A stretch of DNA of 64,000 nt from Sabellastarte sp. h YS-2021 (lineage: Eukaryota > Annelida > Polychaeta > Sabellida > Sabellidae), in NCBI GenBank assembly GCA_964017235.1, contig OZ024934.1, positions 87,882,706 to 87,946,705 on the forward strand, given 5' to 3'. The notes under the pieces were generated by a model. The model did no database searches. It had not been told where the DNA came from and saw only the letters and a program-made list of their open reading frames with translations. Below are positions 9,701 through 19,067 of this stretch, one piece after another (the stretch's first letter is position 1; each line of letters starts with the position of its first letter). The translations under genes and the position numbers were made by a program.

Positions 9701-12121
9701 ACTTTTAAACAACTTTTAAAACAACTTTTAAAACAAGTACATACTAAAGACAGCATATAATGTGATATAAAACACTGTGTAAGGCTTTAACCCTCCTGCA
9801 AAAATTACAATTTTGTTAATGTAAAAGAGGCTTTGTCATGTTGTATATGCGTGGACTGTAAATAATTAGAAGTCACATTTAATCCTGTGTAATCAATATA
9901 AACTATATACTAGTATCCACAGTTATGTGTTTTTCTCCTGGGAGTGGTAGGGCACTTGACAAAAGACGTGCACTTCACAACATGTTTCACTCAAAGAACA
10001 TACCACTGTCTGAAAAACTTCCTATCTGAAAGGATACAACTAACATAAAGCAATAGTAAATGGACCAAGATGTCAGATTCTGTATGTCTTTTCAAAGGCT
10101 GTCGCTGTTTTTGTGTATCTATATAAAGCATTTAGTAGTATATTATAGAGAAAAAACACTCCTTTATATTTGCTGAAATTTTTTTTGGAAACCTAACTGT
10201 TAAAATATGTTTTTAATGTATTTTTAGCGTAAATAACTTTATTAAAGCTACAGCAGAAACAAAATGTAATGCTTGCAAACCTTTCTAATGTTACATTTGA
10301 TTTCCAGGACAAGAAGTAACTGACAACTGGTACAATGAGATTGAGGTGTTTGATTTCAAGCAAAAGGAAGCCAATTTTTCTAGTGAGTGTGCATTTAAAA
10401 TCTACAGTTAACTCCCTACAGTGTGATAGTAAAACCACAGCTGGCCACAGGGAATCCAAACAGTGGATTGACAAGCTTGTATTACAGTTTTATTTATTTA
10501 TTTATTTAGTGTTTTACGTCACACCTAGTACCTTTTGGTTACTATGTGATGGATAGACGGAAGGGTGGAGGACATCAGTACATACAGTTGGTCAAGGTTC
10601 TGTACTTTGACTGCCGACCAACGGCAAGCAACTACTAAGCTCAGCCACATGAGGTCAGGCCGGGATTCGAACACTGATCTCAGGGGTGGGAGGAGAGTGC
10701 GTTATCACTGCCCCAACCTGGCCCCCAGCTTGTATCAGATGCCTGATCCTCCAGTGGAGGAGTTGTTTGGCATTCGATCATGTGTCTCCCATCTCTGTTG
10801 TCGTGGATTGAAATCCAACTTATGACAGTTCATAGGATATACTGGGGACCTCTCTGAATATGACCCTGACTGTTGAAGTGGACATTAAGTCCATACGTTG
10901 AGTCTTTGTCCTTGGTATCAGATGCCACAACATCATACTCCACCAATTATAGATGTTTAAGTAAAGATCAAAAGGCTGTCTTACAGAATTGTTTTTTTTT
11001 TTTGTGATATGTTACAAAAGAAAGAAATTTATTGCTTTGGCCAAATCAATCACACCAGGATCAATCTATCAAATCCTTAGTCTCTGAATAGTGATTTCAA
11101 TCGAGTTCATATGCTTGTCTCACTTAATTCATATTAAATCAAATATGAATATATGTATTTTGGATTTTACAAATAATTTTTATTAAAAAACCCCAATGCA
11201 AAGACCTATAAAGCTGGATGAAGTGAACTTTTAAATAAAGTTATATATAATCTAATCACGGGCCGACTGTAAGCACATAAATATACACAAGTCTCTTCAT
11301 CAAATTGGAGCTTTTGGGGCATCTCCAGCTATCCACATGAGAGTAGGGCTAATGGTTAATTATATTATAACCTTTTGTCATTTTAAGTGTATTCTTTGCA
11401 TTGGAAAATATACTTATGTTATTATGCCTCAGAATTTCATATTTATATTGTATTACTGTACATTTAGACTCCATTTTAGCTGTATTGTAACTTTAATAAA
11501 ATTGAATAAAGAGCTTAGAGGGAAGCAACCATATATGTGAAATCTCACAACTAGACAAAGTAAAAATATCAGCTTTTCACATGTCAACAGAGTAAAGGTT
11601 AAGGTTGTGTCAAGTTTTTTTTGGATTGTTTTATTTCTATCTTTAGTGTTAACTATATAATATTAATGTAACTGTGAGTATCAGAAACAGGATCAAGTGG
11701 GACTTATGTTTCCTAAGATGTATCCTCCTTTTGGGTGTGTACCATGCTTGATTTAATTACTTCAAATTATTAAGCAGCTTCCAAATTGCGTCTTATTCAC
11801 TGCATGCTATTTCAGGGGCATATGAATACTTTTAAAACCTTGTACTTCATTTTAAACCGGAGATATTATCATTTTAAGCATTCGAACTGAGCTTTGTGAC
11901 TAAACCTTGAGCAGAATTATGAGCCACTGAATGAACCTGAATCCCTGTTTTTATTTCTTACAGAGACAGGACATTTCACTCAGGTGGTGTGGAAGGGCAG
12001 TGCAGAGATCGGTGTAGGTAAAGCTCACGGGAATAATGGGAAAGTTTACGTTGTCTGTAACTACCTACCAGCAGGAAATGTCATTGGACATTATGATGAG
12101 AATGTTTTCCAGGCTTCATAG
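3719..12121 (+). CDS. GAPR-1-like CAP-superfamily protein (gene span; 5 exons seen, 5' end missing)
   Basis: Exons are 3719-3787, 4441-4539, 5205-5370, 10308-10382 and 11964-12121, all with AG/GT boundaries and matching phases (0, 0, 1, 1). They give about 188 residues ending at a TAG. The CAP domain starts at [19 protein letters not shown] and contains [19 protein letters not shown], the CAP1 motif [11 protein letters not shown] and the CAP2-like VCNYLPAGN. The two histidines expected in the CAP cavity (HS and GHF) are present. The length of the domain (about 155 residues) and its lack of the extra cysteines of secreted CRISP/SCP proteins fit the GAPR-1/GLIPR2 group, which is membrane-associated on the cytosolic side in other animals. 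No signal peptide is visible, but the true first exon was not found. Function beyond CAP-family membership is not shown by the sequence. Confidence 0.88.
4050..4366. repeat. 21-bp minisatellite in CAP intron
   Basis: About 15 degenerate copies of a unit like CATTTGAATAATGTACAACA are present, with period 21-22. Because the period is a multiple of three, both strands stay open for 66-85 codons. These frames are artefacts of the repeat and not genes. Confidence 0.9.
4441..4539 (+). CDS. CAP gene, exon encoding domain start
   Basis: The exon is 99 bp, preceded by TTCTTTATCAG and followed by GTAGTG. It reads [12 protein letters not shown] then [20 protein letters not shown]. The HNxYRxxHG motif marks the first CAP helix. 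An internal ATG at 4477 could be the start if the upstream linker exon is not used, which would give a protein close to GAPR-1 length (about 153 residues). Confidence 0.85.
4970..5180 (+). mobile_element. 5S rRNA-derived SINE-like element, copy 1
   Basis: The stretch GAAGTTAAGCAGCAATGGGC, then GTAGTACTGGGATGGTTGAC, follows the 3' half of 5S rRNA (A box, intermediate element and C box of the internal promoter). The flanks match a second copy at 14360-14640 over about 200 bp. These include TCTAGAGATCACTT, GGACTTTCATGAATTGTGG and the tail GTGCTAGTAGACCAAAAC. Two dispersed copies with shared non-5S flanks indicate a mobile family (SINE3-like) and not a 5S gene. Confidence 0.7.
5205..5370 (+). CDS. 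CAP gene, exon with HS and GENI motifs
   Basis: The exon is 166 bp, phase 0 in and phase 1 out, between TTGTTCTTAG and GTAATAG. It encodes [20 protein letters not shown], then [21 protein letters not shown] and GGVDYTG. It holds a cavity histidine (QHSQ) and the conserved GENI. The sequence at its 3' end plus the donor is repeated 92 bp downstream. Confidence 0.9.
5349..5540. repeat. 92-bp tandem duplication of an exon end and its splice donor
   Basis: ACTGGGGGAGTGGACTATAC plus the following intron start recurs as ACTGGGAGAGTGGACTATAC beginning at 5441. The second copy retains AG/GTAATAG. It lacks an acceptor of its own, so it is probably intronic, but it offers a potential alternative donor. 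Confidence 0.8.
5858..5965. repeat. Long imperfect hairpin in CAP intron
   Basis: GTGTCCAATATTTAAAAATA then ATGGACT faces AGTCCATTATCTTTAAATAT then TGGATAC across a loop of about 20 bases. The stem is about 28 bp with few mismatches. It may be a small MITE remnant. Confidence 0.65.
6677..7712. mobile_element. Outer inverted-repeat element (tentative)
   Basis: AAACTCACCAGACTTGCGT at the left faces the reverse complement of ACAAGTCTGGTGAGTTTC at the right. Related CATACGCAAGTCT/GGTGAGTTT pieces also lie near 6897-6932. The arrangement suggests an older MITE, with subterminal CGCATACG motifs, into which the element at 6936-7659 inserted. The exact boundaries are uncertain. Confidence 0.45.
6936..7659. 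mobile_element. MITE with AGAGAGTTTAAGATACA termini and TAT duplication
   Basis: The left end AGAGAGTTTAAGATACACG and the right end TGTATCTTAAACTCTCT are inverted repeats. TAT flanks both sides (6933-6935 and 7660-7662), giving a 3-bp target duplication. The 724-bp body has no coding frame, so this is a non-autonomous DNA element. A 3-bp duplication is compatible with PIF/Harbinger-type mobilisation, but no transposase is present to confirm it. Confidence 0.7.
8165..8800 (-). mobile_element. LINE 3' fragment (L2/CR1-like), decayed
   Basis: Read on the minus strand, this region gives the C-terminal part of a LINE reverse-transcriptase [63 protein letters not shown]. The family ending (…[17 protein letters not shown]… FRKQLKTYL) continues after a frameshift. 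Its 3' tail carries the GCGCCTTAGAGTCC motif seen in the other LINE copies here. It is truncated at the 5' side and sits in a CAP intron. Confidence 0.85.
8949..9045. repeat. 47-bp tandem duplication
   Basis: TTGACTTCCTTTAAGTTG followed by TTTCTAGCCAT occurs twice with a 47-base offset and a few differences. Confidence 0.8.
9150..9683. mobile_element. MITE with GACCTGTTTCACAAAGG termini
   Basis: GACCTGTTTCACAAAGGGCC at the left faces the reverse complement of GGACTAAGTCCTTTTGTGAA then ACCAGTC at the right. The interior contains several subterminal CTTAG / CTAAG motifs on both strands. It is about 530 bp with no ORF. I could not identify a target duplication. Confidence 0.7.
9690..9737. repeat. 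Short tandem repeat (ACAACTTTTAAA)n
   Basis: Three copies of a 12-13 base unit stand next to the right end of the MITE. Confidence 0.75.
10308..10382 (+). CDS. CAP gene, exon between GENI and CAP1
   Basis: The exon is 75 bp, phase 1 in and phase 1 out, between TTTCCAG and GTGAGTG. It encodes [20 protein letters not shown], then ANFS. The pattern VTDxWYNEIxxFDF is the usual CAP helix before the loop that leads to the GHFTQVVW strand. Confidence 0.88.
10483..10745 (-). mobile_element. tRNA-derived SINE, copy 1
   Basis: On the minus strand a tRNA-like head (GGCAGTGATAACGCACTCTC, B box GTTCGAATCCC) is followed by a body (TAGTTGCTTGCCGTTGGTCG, GTACAGAACC, TGTATGTACTG). The + strand copy at 17209-17446 shares this body. 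It ends in (AAAT)n. An 86-codon + frame over the element is a shadow. Confidence 0.85.
10830..11963. other. CAP intron, no other feature seen
   Basis: This is AT-rich intronic sequence with no recognisable repeat or exon. The 67-codon frame near 11337 has no supporting feature. Confidence 0.5.
11964..12121 (+). CDS. CAP gene, terminal exon
   Basis: The acceptor TTTCTTACAG is followed by 158 bp that complete the phase-1 codon. It encodes [20 protein letters not shown], then [20 protein letters not shown] and VFQAS before TAG. Both CAP signature motifs are intact. Alternative poly(A) signals lie 274 and 678 bases after the stop. Confidence 0.93.
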
Positions 12122-12394
12122 ACTTGTAGAATAATCCAAGCCCACAAATAAGTATGAACAATAGAGTTTGCTAAGTATAAACCATAGAGTTGCTTGTCAT
12201 TGAGTTGATCAGTAACTCATCATAAACTATCCTTTGTAATGTAACTATTTTTGGAACCAATCCATGCCAGCTAGAGATCTGCTCACAAACCTCAGTTGCA
12301 AAGTCAGCCGGTATGTCTAATATATGTGTTAATTTGGCCAAAGTACGTTTTTATTTTGTTAAAGATAGCTGTCGAGTGGACCCTGGATACACAA

Positions 12395-12400
12395 AATAAA
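12395..12400 (+). terminator. Polyadenylation signal AATAAA for the CAP gene (candidate)
   Basis: AATAAA lies 274 bases past the stop. A second one is at 12799-12804. Either would give a plausible 3' UTR, and the sequence does not decide between them. Confidence 0.5.
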
Positions 12401-12929
12401 AGTAATAATAAACTTAAGATTAATTGAAATAAGTGAAATATGTGTAATCTTACAAATCTTATAAATTATTCAACGAAAGAGGGTGAACTGTTGACCAGTG
12501 AATGTCAAAATGCAGGTCGAATGTTCAACATTTTTGCTACAATAACATTTAGATACATATTTTACAAAATTATGGAGCATATTTTATAGCAAATGTTTTA
12601 GCAATATCAAAATTCCAGGATATGAAGTGTTGTAATTTAGTCGCAGATCTTGATATAAATTTCCAATGTTGTGCTTTATTTTGTGATTTGTAAGTTAACA
12701 CTTTGTAACTTCGCAGAAAACTTCATGTATGTGTATCAATGATAATGTTTTCGACATAACTGCAAACAAGCCTGTTATCTAATATTTAATTTGTAATTAA
12801 TAAACTTCCTGCAAAGTACTTTAACCAAATGAAAATACTTGTAGACAGGGGGGTCCGAAAGACTTGTAAAACCTTCTTACAAATGAATGACCAATGTTAA
12901 ATTAGTGTCCTACTTATGAACTGACGGCT

Positions 12930-13550
12930 AATGTTAAATTGCCTTGGTTAGTAGCCATCTGGACTATTGTAACTCTCATTTCAGAGGGTTTTTTAGTTTC
13001 AAACTACATGGGCTGCAGAGTATTCATAATACTTTTATTAGTTACGTTGATGTTACACCCATTCCCAAGCGAGTCCACTGGCCGCCTGTTGATTACTGCT
13101 GAATGTTTAAAACTCTTAGATTGGTCTACACATTTCTCAACAGTAGTTCCCCAAGCTATTTTGTATAATCCTTGTCTCTGAGCAATTTCTCCTCCTGCAC
13201 CAGGCGTAGTCATCCTGACAGTCAGTTCCTGGCAGTTCCTCCTTTAAACTCTTCACTCAACATGTCAGACACTTTGGCAATAGCTTTGCCTTTGATGCTC
13301 CGAAGATTTGGAATGAACTTCCTGACAATATATGCAATGCAACACCAATTACCTCCTTCAAGAAAAACCTCACAACTTACCTGCTTGCAAAAAACCTTTC
13401 CACAACAGCCATTCCATCACCCTTGTGTCTTTCCTGGTATGACCTGGCTGTGTCAATGGGCCGTTGACTATTCAAATTGTTTAAGTTTTAGCCGCACCTA
13501 AGGTTTGTCAATTAATAGAGATTAAGCACTACAGTCCCCCCGCCCTGGGC
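12930..13550 (+). mobile_element. LINE 3' fragment, heavily decayed
   Basis: Frames broken by stops and shifts read L(V)SSHLDYCN, FQTTWAAEYS, then FGNSFAFDAPKIWNELPDNI and ITSFKKNLTTYLL. This is the standard C-terminus of L2/CR1-type LINE ORF2. It ends with GAGATTAAGCAC, close to the 3' tails of the other LINEs in this window. Confidence 0.8.
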
Positions 13551-14355
13551 AAGTAAGACAACCAGTATGCAGAGCATTAAATTTTATTTTATACATAACA
13601 ACAGTAAAGTATTATTATTGTATATATGAGTGAATATGACTACTAAAACTATGTATAGTCCAGAGGTAATTATGAACGTAAAGGTTTTTAAGAGTATATA
13701 ATACAAATATACATTTTTACTTTTAATTAATAATTGTACAATTCAGAAACACACACAAATACATAATCATTAAGTATAAGGGATCCCTTATGCGCCAGAA
13801 GAGTCTACATTAGGTAAAATTATATTAGAGAGGTAATTTTAATCCACTGTGCGGGGAATCTATACCTTTTGAGTTTATAGGATGAAAACATTTGGAATAA
13901 ACACTTATCAGAAGTGTTATAAATTTTATTTGTCAGAGTAATACTACAATCTAACAAACTAAAGTTATGTTTATGTATATTTGGCTTTAATTATGCTGTC
14001 TTAACGTATTTTTTTGTGAATGGATGAATGATCATTAATTCCAAATTTCTAGGTGTCATGCCATTGTCACAAATGTGATTTTAGATTCTGTCGTCAGAAT
14101 TTTAAATTTTGTCAGATTTTGAGTATTATTATGACTTACATATGTGAAACAACGTTAAAATCTTTCAGACACAATTTAAAATCTTGCATATAAAATGAAT
14201 AAAAGACTATAAATGTAATTTAAACTTTACTTACAGCATATAGTACTTTGTCCACATTCATTATGATACAATAGTAAAACTTCCTGAATGACAAATACAA
14301 AAAAAATATAACACAAATGGAGATATCAATATCGAGATATCGATATCTTCATGAG
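13551..14355. other. No gene recognised
   Basis: This is AT-rich intergenic sequence. A short palindromic GATATCGATATC motif occurs near 14320-14350. Confidence 0.5.
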
Positions 14356-14359
14356 TGAC

Positions 14360-14640
14360 ATATTGTTCTAGAGATCACTTCTTTTTCTTCTTTTTTTTTT
14401 GTCTCCGGACTTTCATGAATTGTGGCGCAGCGTGATGAGTATTTGTTTGCTTGCTGAAGTTAAGCGGCAATGGGCTACGTTGGTATTTGGATGGGTGACT
14501 GTCTGAGTTCTAAAGCAGCTGTCGGATGTGTCTCAGTTGGAATCTTTTTTGTGTCACGAGACTTTTGTAAATTCTAGTGCACTACTCGTGTCTCTGATGG
14601 CTTTTGCGCTCACACTAGGAGACCAAAACACTTTTTGGCC
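14360..14640 (+). mobile_element. 5S rRNA-derived SINE-like element, copy 2
   Basis: This copy keeps more of the 5S 3' half: GAAGTTAAGCGGCAATGGGC, then GGTATTTGGATGGGTGACTG and TCTGAG. It is flanked by TCTAGAGATCACTTC upstream and GCGCTCACACTAGGAGACCA downstream, both shared with copy 1. All three internal promoter elements of 5S genes can be picked out. The 5' half of 5S is not recognisable and the expected mature 3' end is missing. Confidence 0.75.
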
Positions 14641-14644
14641 TTGT

Positions 14645-15060
14645 TTCTATATATGTCTAACAAGGGAGGTCTTACTCTTCCAATCTGTAAAATTTATCAG
14701 TTAAATAGATCCATATTCATAGAGACAATGCTAAAAAAGCTTACAGGGGCACCAGTGATCACAAAAACTTCAATCTTTAACTTGCGATATCTCAATCATT
14801 TCTACATGGATTTCATTTTTCGCAAAAAAAAAAAAACAACATAAAAAAAACGAACAGAAGTGCTGTGAAAAGACTTTCTGATGGTATACAATAGATATTT
14901 ATAGCTTACATATTAGTATAATAGTGAGATATTAGTGAGAAATGTTATTGACACTTACTATCCATGGTATGAAGGCGCCATTGTATACAAAAAATAATCC
15001 TGCTCCATATTTCCCCCAACACAGGTCAAATACGGCTTGTGGTGGATAATAAAATCATTC
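14645..15060 (+). repeat. Dispersed repeat, copy 1
   Basis: Segments such as TATATGTCTAACAAGGGAGG, CGCCATTGTATACAAAAAAT and CTTGTGGTGGATAATAAAAT have counterparts in the same order at 19200-19440. The family is unknown. Confidence 0.45.
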
Positions 15061-16360
15061 AGAAGTGAAATTTTCACTAAATAAACCATCACAAAATCCA
15101 GTAGGAGTCTCTTACATCAAAGATTCAAATCCCAGTATTGATGAAATTGGCCTAAGGTTCAGATATTAGGCTACTTTGAAGAAATATATTTTCACACCTT
15201 TTTTATATTTAAATACTATTTCCTTCTATTAAACCACATATTTACCTATCACACCTATCATTATATTTCATTTTTAGCACAAAAACCATTAATTTTGATA
15301 TGGTTATACATGGACTCATTATTTTCTTTCATCAAGGTAATTAACTTCTTGTATCTCTGTTTTTCAGATGTGGCTAAGACCTTTTGATAATCACCTTTTA
15401 CATTAAAAATCCTTTTTTTTTGTGAACTTAATTTTCCTTCAAAATCAACATCAAAGGAAACACAACTTGAATTTGTGAAATAAGAATCTGGAATTGTGAT
15501 ATCGGGATTTCACGCCCTAATGCCAAAACTTCAAAACTCTGTACTACAAGGCAAATTTCTCACTTATCAGCAGAATTTGGACTTTCTGAAATCACATCAA
15601 AATGTGTAGAAATAATCTGTTAGCTTTACATGAAAATGAGCAAAATCAAGGTACACAACACAAAACTTGTAAGATTACATGATATTTGTAACTACAAGGA
15701 TAAATTAGTTTTTGGTATGAAATGTCAGGCTTCAGTGGAACATTTAAATGCATTTTTACAAAGGCGACTGTTTGTAATTCAAATACACAAAAACACAAAA
15801 ATAACGTTTTTTCAACAGAAATTGTAATCTCAGTAGGGGAGAATCAAGATTTTGCTTTATGTTTTCTTTTTGTTGGTCAAGTTTTTGTACAAATTATCAC
15901 TCTACAGTTTGATTTTTGTACAAATTATCACTCCATAGATTGATTTTACTTTTTTAAAATATAAGATTAACATACATTTTTTCTATACATTTTGCTGTGA
16001 CGTCAGAAACTCCAACTGGAAGTCCTGTCATCATAATTTTACAGATTTTTTCTAACATTCAAAATTAATTTTTTTTTGTTGGTAAAGTTTTTCTTTTTAC
16101 TCTGTTCTGATGTCAAAAAACTTTCAACTGCAATGTCTGTCAACACATTATTTTCACAGAACTTCAATTAGAGTATATTAAAATCAGCACAGTGACCATC
16201 TTTGTCAAATGTACACGCAAACTACCTTTGTACAAAAAGATACATAGTGGCCCAGATTATCACTTAAACTGGCAGTCCCATTCCCAGTTGCAGGCTAAAT
16301 AACCTCGGGGACATTGATAAATGGTCATCACAGAGCCTCTGTCTTACCGTTAGGGGAATG
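15061..16360. other. No gene recognised
   Basis: This is AT-rich intergenic sequence. TTTTTGTACAAATTATCACT is repeated twice with a period of about 31 bases near 15880-15945. Confidence 0.5.
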
Positions 16361-16365
16361 TCAGT

Positions 16366-16700
16366 TTCTTGTCCTGGAGATGTACTATAAAGGTCATGTA
16401 CCAGGTCATAACCTCAGAGTGAGGTAGCAAGTAGAGTTGCAGTAAGTTCAGTACAGTAAAGGTCATATTCGAGGTCAAACCCTCGGCTTCAATTGAGAAG
16501 TGAAATTGTATGAAACGCAGAGACACACTTGTTTCTTGTGCTGGAGAAGTACTATAAAGGTCATGTACCAGGTCATAACCTCAGAGTGAGGTAGCAAGTA
16601 GAGTTACAGTAAGATCAGTGCAGTAAAGGTCATATTCGAGGTCAAACCCTCGGCTTAGATTGAAAAGTGAAATTGTATGAAACGCAGAGACACAAGGGGA
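16366..16700. repeat. 167-bp tandem duplication
   Basis: Two adjacent copies begin TTCTTGTCCTGGAGATGTAC and TTCTTGTGCTGGAGAAGTAC. Both contain GGTCATGTACCAGGTCATAA and GGTCATATTCGAGGTCAAAC and end GAAACGCAGAGACACA. They differ at only a few positions, so the duplication is fairly recent. Repeated AGGTCA half-sites resemble nuclear-receptor elements, but that may be coincidence. Confidence 0.9.
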
Positions 16701-17194
16701 ATGTCAGTCACTAGAGAGTTTAGGGTGTACTTGTGCAGCCAGAGTAGATAAAATAGCGCTTTGAGCCCTGTGGTACAAGGAAATATTGCAATGAGTATAA
16801 ATATACAATACATTGTCTGAACAAAACTTTGTAACTTCAATGACATTTATTAGCTGGCAAAAATGATTAATACTACAACAAATAAGTTAACATTAAGTAT
16901 ACATCTATATTCTTACAGTTTTAAATCCTAAACAATGTAATTGTACATATGACAATAGTAGATTGTCAGAATATGCATTGATACAAATATTTTGTCATTG
17001 ATTGTTATTGACAAAATACATATTACGTTGAACATGTTTGATACAAAGGTAACTATCTCATTTCAAGCTGCTCTCACAATTTTGATAGTTTCTGCTAGTT
17101 TTTTTATCAGTCAGAAGTTTCATTTCTGGAGGCCCACATCTTGCAGTAGCACTGAAAAAGAAATGACATTGCAACGAATGACATAAATCCAGTT

Positions 17195-17467
17195 TAATAG
17201 TTTAACTTGGGGCCACGGTGGCAGAGTGGTAACATTCTCGCCTCCCACCTCTGAGGCCGGGGTTCAATCCCCGTCATGGGCCTTAAGTGGGAAAGCTGGT
17301 AGTTGCTTACCGTTGGTCGGCAGTTTACAGTACAGAACCCTAGCGAACTATATGTACTGGTTTCCTTTGCCCTTCCAACTACCCGTCGTGATATGACCTA
17401 TACAGTGTTGAAAGCGACGTAAAAGCCCAAATAAAAAAAAAAAAGTAATAATAATAATAGTTTAACT
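17195..17467 (+). mobile_element. tRNA-derived SINE, copy 2, with 13-bp target duplication
   Basis: The head GGCCACGGTGGCAGAGTGGT with B box GGTTCAATCCC is tRNA-like. The body (TAGTTGCTTACCGTTGGTCG, AGTACAGAACCC, TATGTACTGG) matches copy 1, and the tail is GCGACGTAAAAGCCCAAATA then A-rich. The duplication TAATAGTTTAACT flanks it at 17195-17207 and 17455-17467, which shows integration by LINE-type machinery. Confidence 0.92.
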
Positions 17468-17507
17468 ATTCTGTCACTACTACAATTAGTAAAATATAAA
17501 GTATACT

Positions 17508-17669
17508 TCATGTCTTATTCTTAACAGCATGAGATCGATGTGATGGCAAAGCAATTCGTAAGTGTGTATCAGTGTCACTCAGCAGGTAACTTGCTTCAAC
17601 ATCATACAATGATCGAGTGGATTGCCTTACACACTCATATATTTTTAAATTGAACACATTTGCAAAGGT
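17508..17669 (-). CDS. Candidate last exon of the GPCR (cytoplasmic tail)
   Basis: A 162-bp open segment ending in TGA would join in phase 0 to the TM7 exon, using the AG just before ACCTTTGCA. It encodes TFANVFNLKIYECVRQSTRS, then LYDVEASYLLSDTDT and a basic end. A polar, Ser/Thr-rich tail fits a receptor C-terminus. The better-looking acceptor, 15 bases upstream (TATTTCAG), would put it out of frame, so this exon is tentative. Confidence 0.35.
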   Translation of the reverse strand, partial: TFANVFNLKIYECVRQSTRSLYDVEASYLLSDTDTHLRIALPSHRSHAVKNKT

Positions 17670-17888
17670 CTTGAAACTGACTGAAATATGATTAAACACT
17701 AGAATTCATTCAGAGAGCACAGACCAATATAATAAGTAATATAATAAGTAATATATAATAAGTAATAAATATTTGACATTGTGAGTTATCAGTGAAATTT
17801 CCTAACTGAGTGTGACTTCAGGACATGATTTTTTAAATGGAAGGCCCAGTTTTCAGGAACCGAACTTTTTTCTCTCTTTTTTTTTGTC

Positions 17889-17914
17889 GGGGGGGGGGGG
17901 AGGGGGGGGGGGGG
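17889..17914 (+). repeat. Poly-G tract
   Basis: The tract is twenty-six bases, all G except one A. It could form a G-quadruplex and is a likely site of sequencing or assembly error. Confidence 0.85.
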
Positions 17915-18456
17915 CAATTTGCTGTGCGCCAAGGTTTAGGGGGCTAATTGGCTGATTTGTGCAGCTCCCATACTACTTTTGACGAACTACATAAAATAAA
18001 TTTATCAATGGAAAGAAACCAAGTTTTGAATTTGACACAGTTTTTTTTATTTTAATTTGGATTTAAATTCACATTCAACACAAAATACTGAGGTGTTTGA
18101 GGTATTTGAGGTAAGACAATCACATAAGCACTATTGTTTGGAAATTAGCTTTTGCAATTAATACACAAAAATATTCAAAATTTTACCACAAAGATATTAA
18201 CATTAGCACTTATATGTTTGAAATCAACACAAAGACACGATAGCAGTATATATTTGCAAAATAATTGGTTACAGGAACTGAAGTGTCATTTTAGCCCAAT
18301 TCTTTGCCAAATTCCATTCAAAAAGTATTCAATTGAAACACTTCTTCAAAGCATAAGTTAAATAGTTTCACTGGGCATCTTTTTACATATTCTCTGCCTT
18401 TTTCAACTCTCATAATAATTATTTGCATGGTCTACCCCATCAAGCCCCCCCCCCTT

Positions 18457-18494
18457 GTTCACAAGATAGTCCCCCCCCTGACTATCTTGTGAAC
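18457..18494. repeat. Perfect 14-bp hairpin with C-rich loop
   Basis: GTTCACAAGATAGT and ACTATCTTGTGAAC form a perfect stem around the loop CCCCCCCCTG, just after another C run. It may be a small inverted duplication made during repair at the C tract. Confidence 0.85.
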
Positions 18495-18705
18495 ATTCCA
18501 CTCTTCTAAATGATGCTGAAGTGGTATTTTAAGTAAACCTTAGGGATATCCTCTTCATTGACAAGCCGGAAAGTATTTTAAATAATCTTATAACATCAGC
18601 ATTTTGTCCACCCTGCCCCACAACTGGTTTGCATTTTGTTCTCCCTTGCAGTTTTGGCTGGCATTTTGTTCATGGGCATGTTATCCTGGGTTCAATGTAT
18701 TTCAC

Positions 18706-18983
18706 AGTATATACCTGATAAATAAGTGCTTTTGCCTCCTGTCTGATAATCCTTTCACTAAGATAAGCTCTGCTATATATACCTGATGAATGAATGCTTT
18801 TGCCTACTATTTGAATATCCTTCCACTAAGATAAGCTGTGCTTTAATGATATATACCTGATAAATAAATGCTTTTGCCTACTATCTGAATATCCTTTCAC
18901 TAAGATAAGCTGTATTTTAATGATATATACCTGATGAATAAGTGCTTTTGCCTCCTGTCTGAATATCCTTCCACTCACCAAGT
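18706..18983. repeat. 68-74-bp tandem array derived from a GPCR exon end
   Basis: Four copies begin at about 18714, 18782, 18856 and 18930 (CCTGAT starts). The copy nearest the gene is the real 3' end of the TM7 exon plus its splice donor. The other three carry mutated versions of the same helix-8 coding bases, each still followed by AG/GTATAT. Confidence 0.9.
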
Positions 18984-19067
18984 AGAGGATCACATTAATC
19001 GCATGATTTGTGGCAAGAGGTAATGATCCAATGTGCATGGCCAGTTCATTATTTTGGTTTTCCTGAT
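18931..19067 (-). CDS. GPCR exon, TM7 and helix 8
   Basis: A long polypyrimidine tract ending AAAAG precedes the exon, which completes a phase-1 codon. It encodes QENQNNELAMHIGSLPLATN, then HAINVILYLVSGRIFRQEAK and ALIHQ before GTATAT. N-V-I-L-Y replaces NPxxY, and SGRIFRQE is a typical helix-8 start. Confidence 0.82.

Noticed and set aside
10565-10825. 86-codon open frame as a gene
   Set aside because: It overlaps the minus-strand tRNA-derived SINE and is a shadow of it.
14455-14520. Functional 5S rRNA gene
   Set aside because: The 5' half of 5S is missing, the conserved positions are altered, and the flanks are shared with a second dispersed copy.
17209-17280. Functional tRNA gene
   Set aside because: The tRNA-like head is fused to a SINE body with an A-rich tail and a 13-bp target duplication, and the acceptor stem does not pair well.
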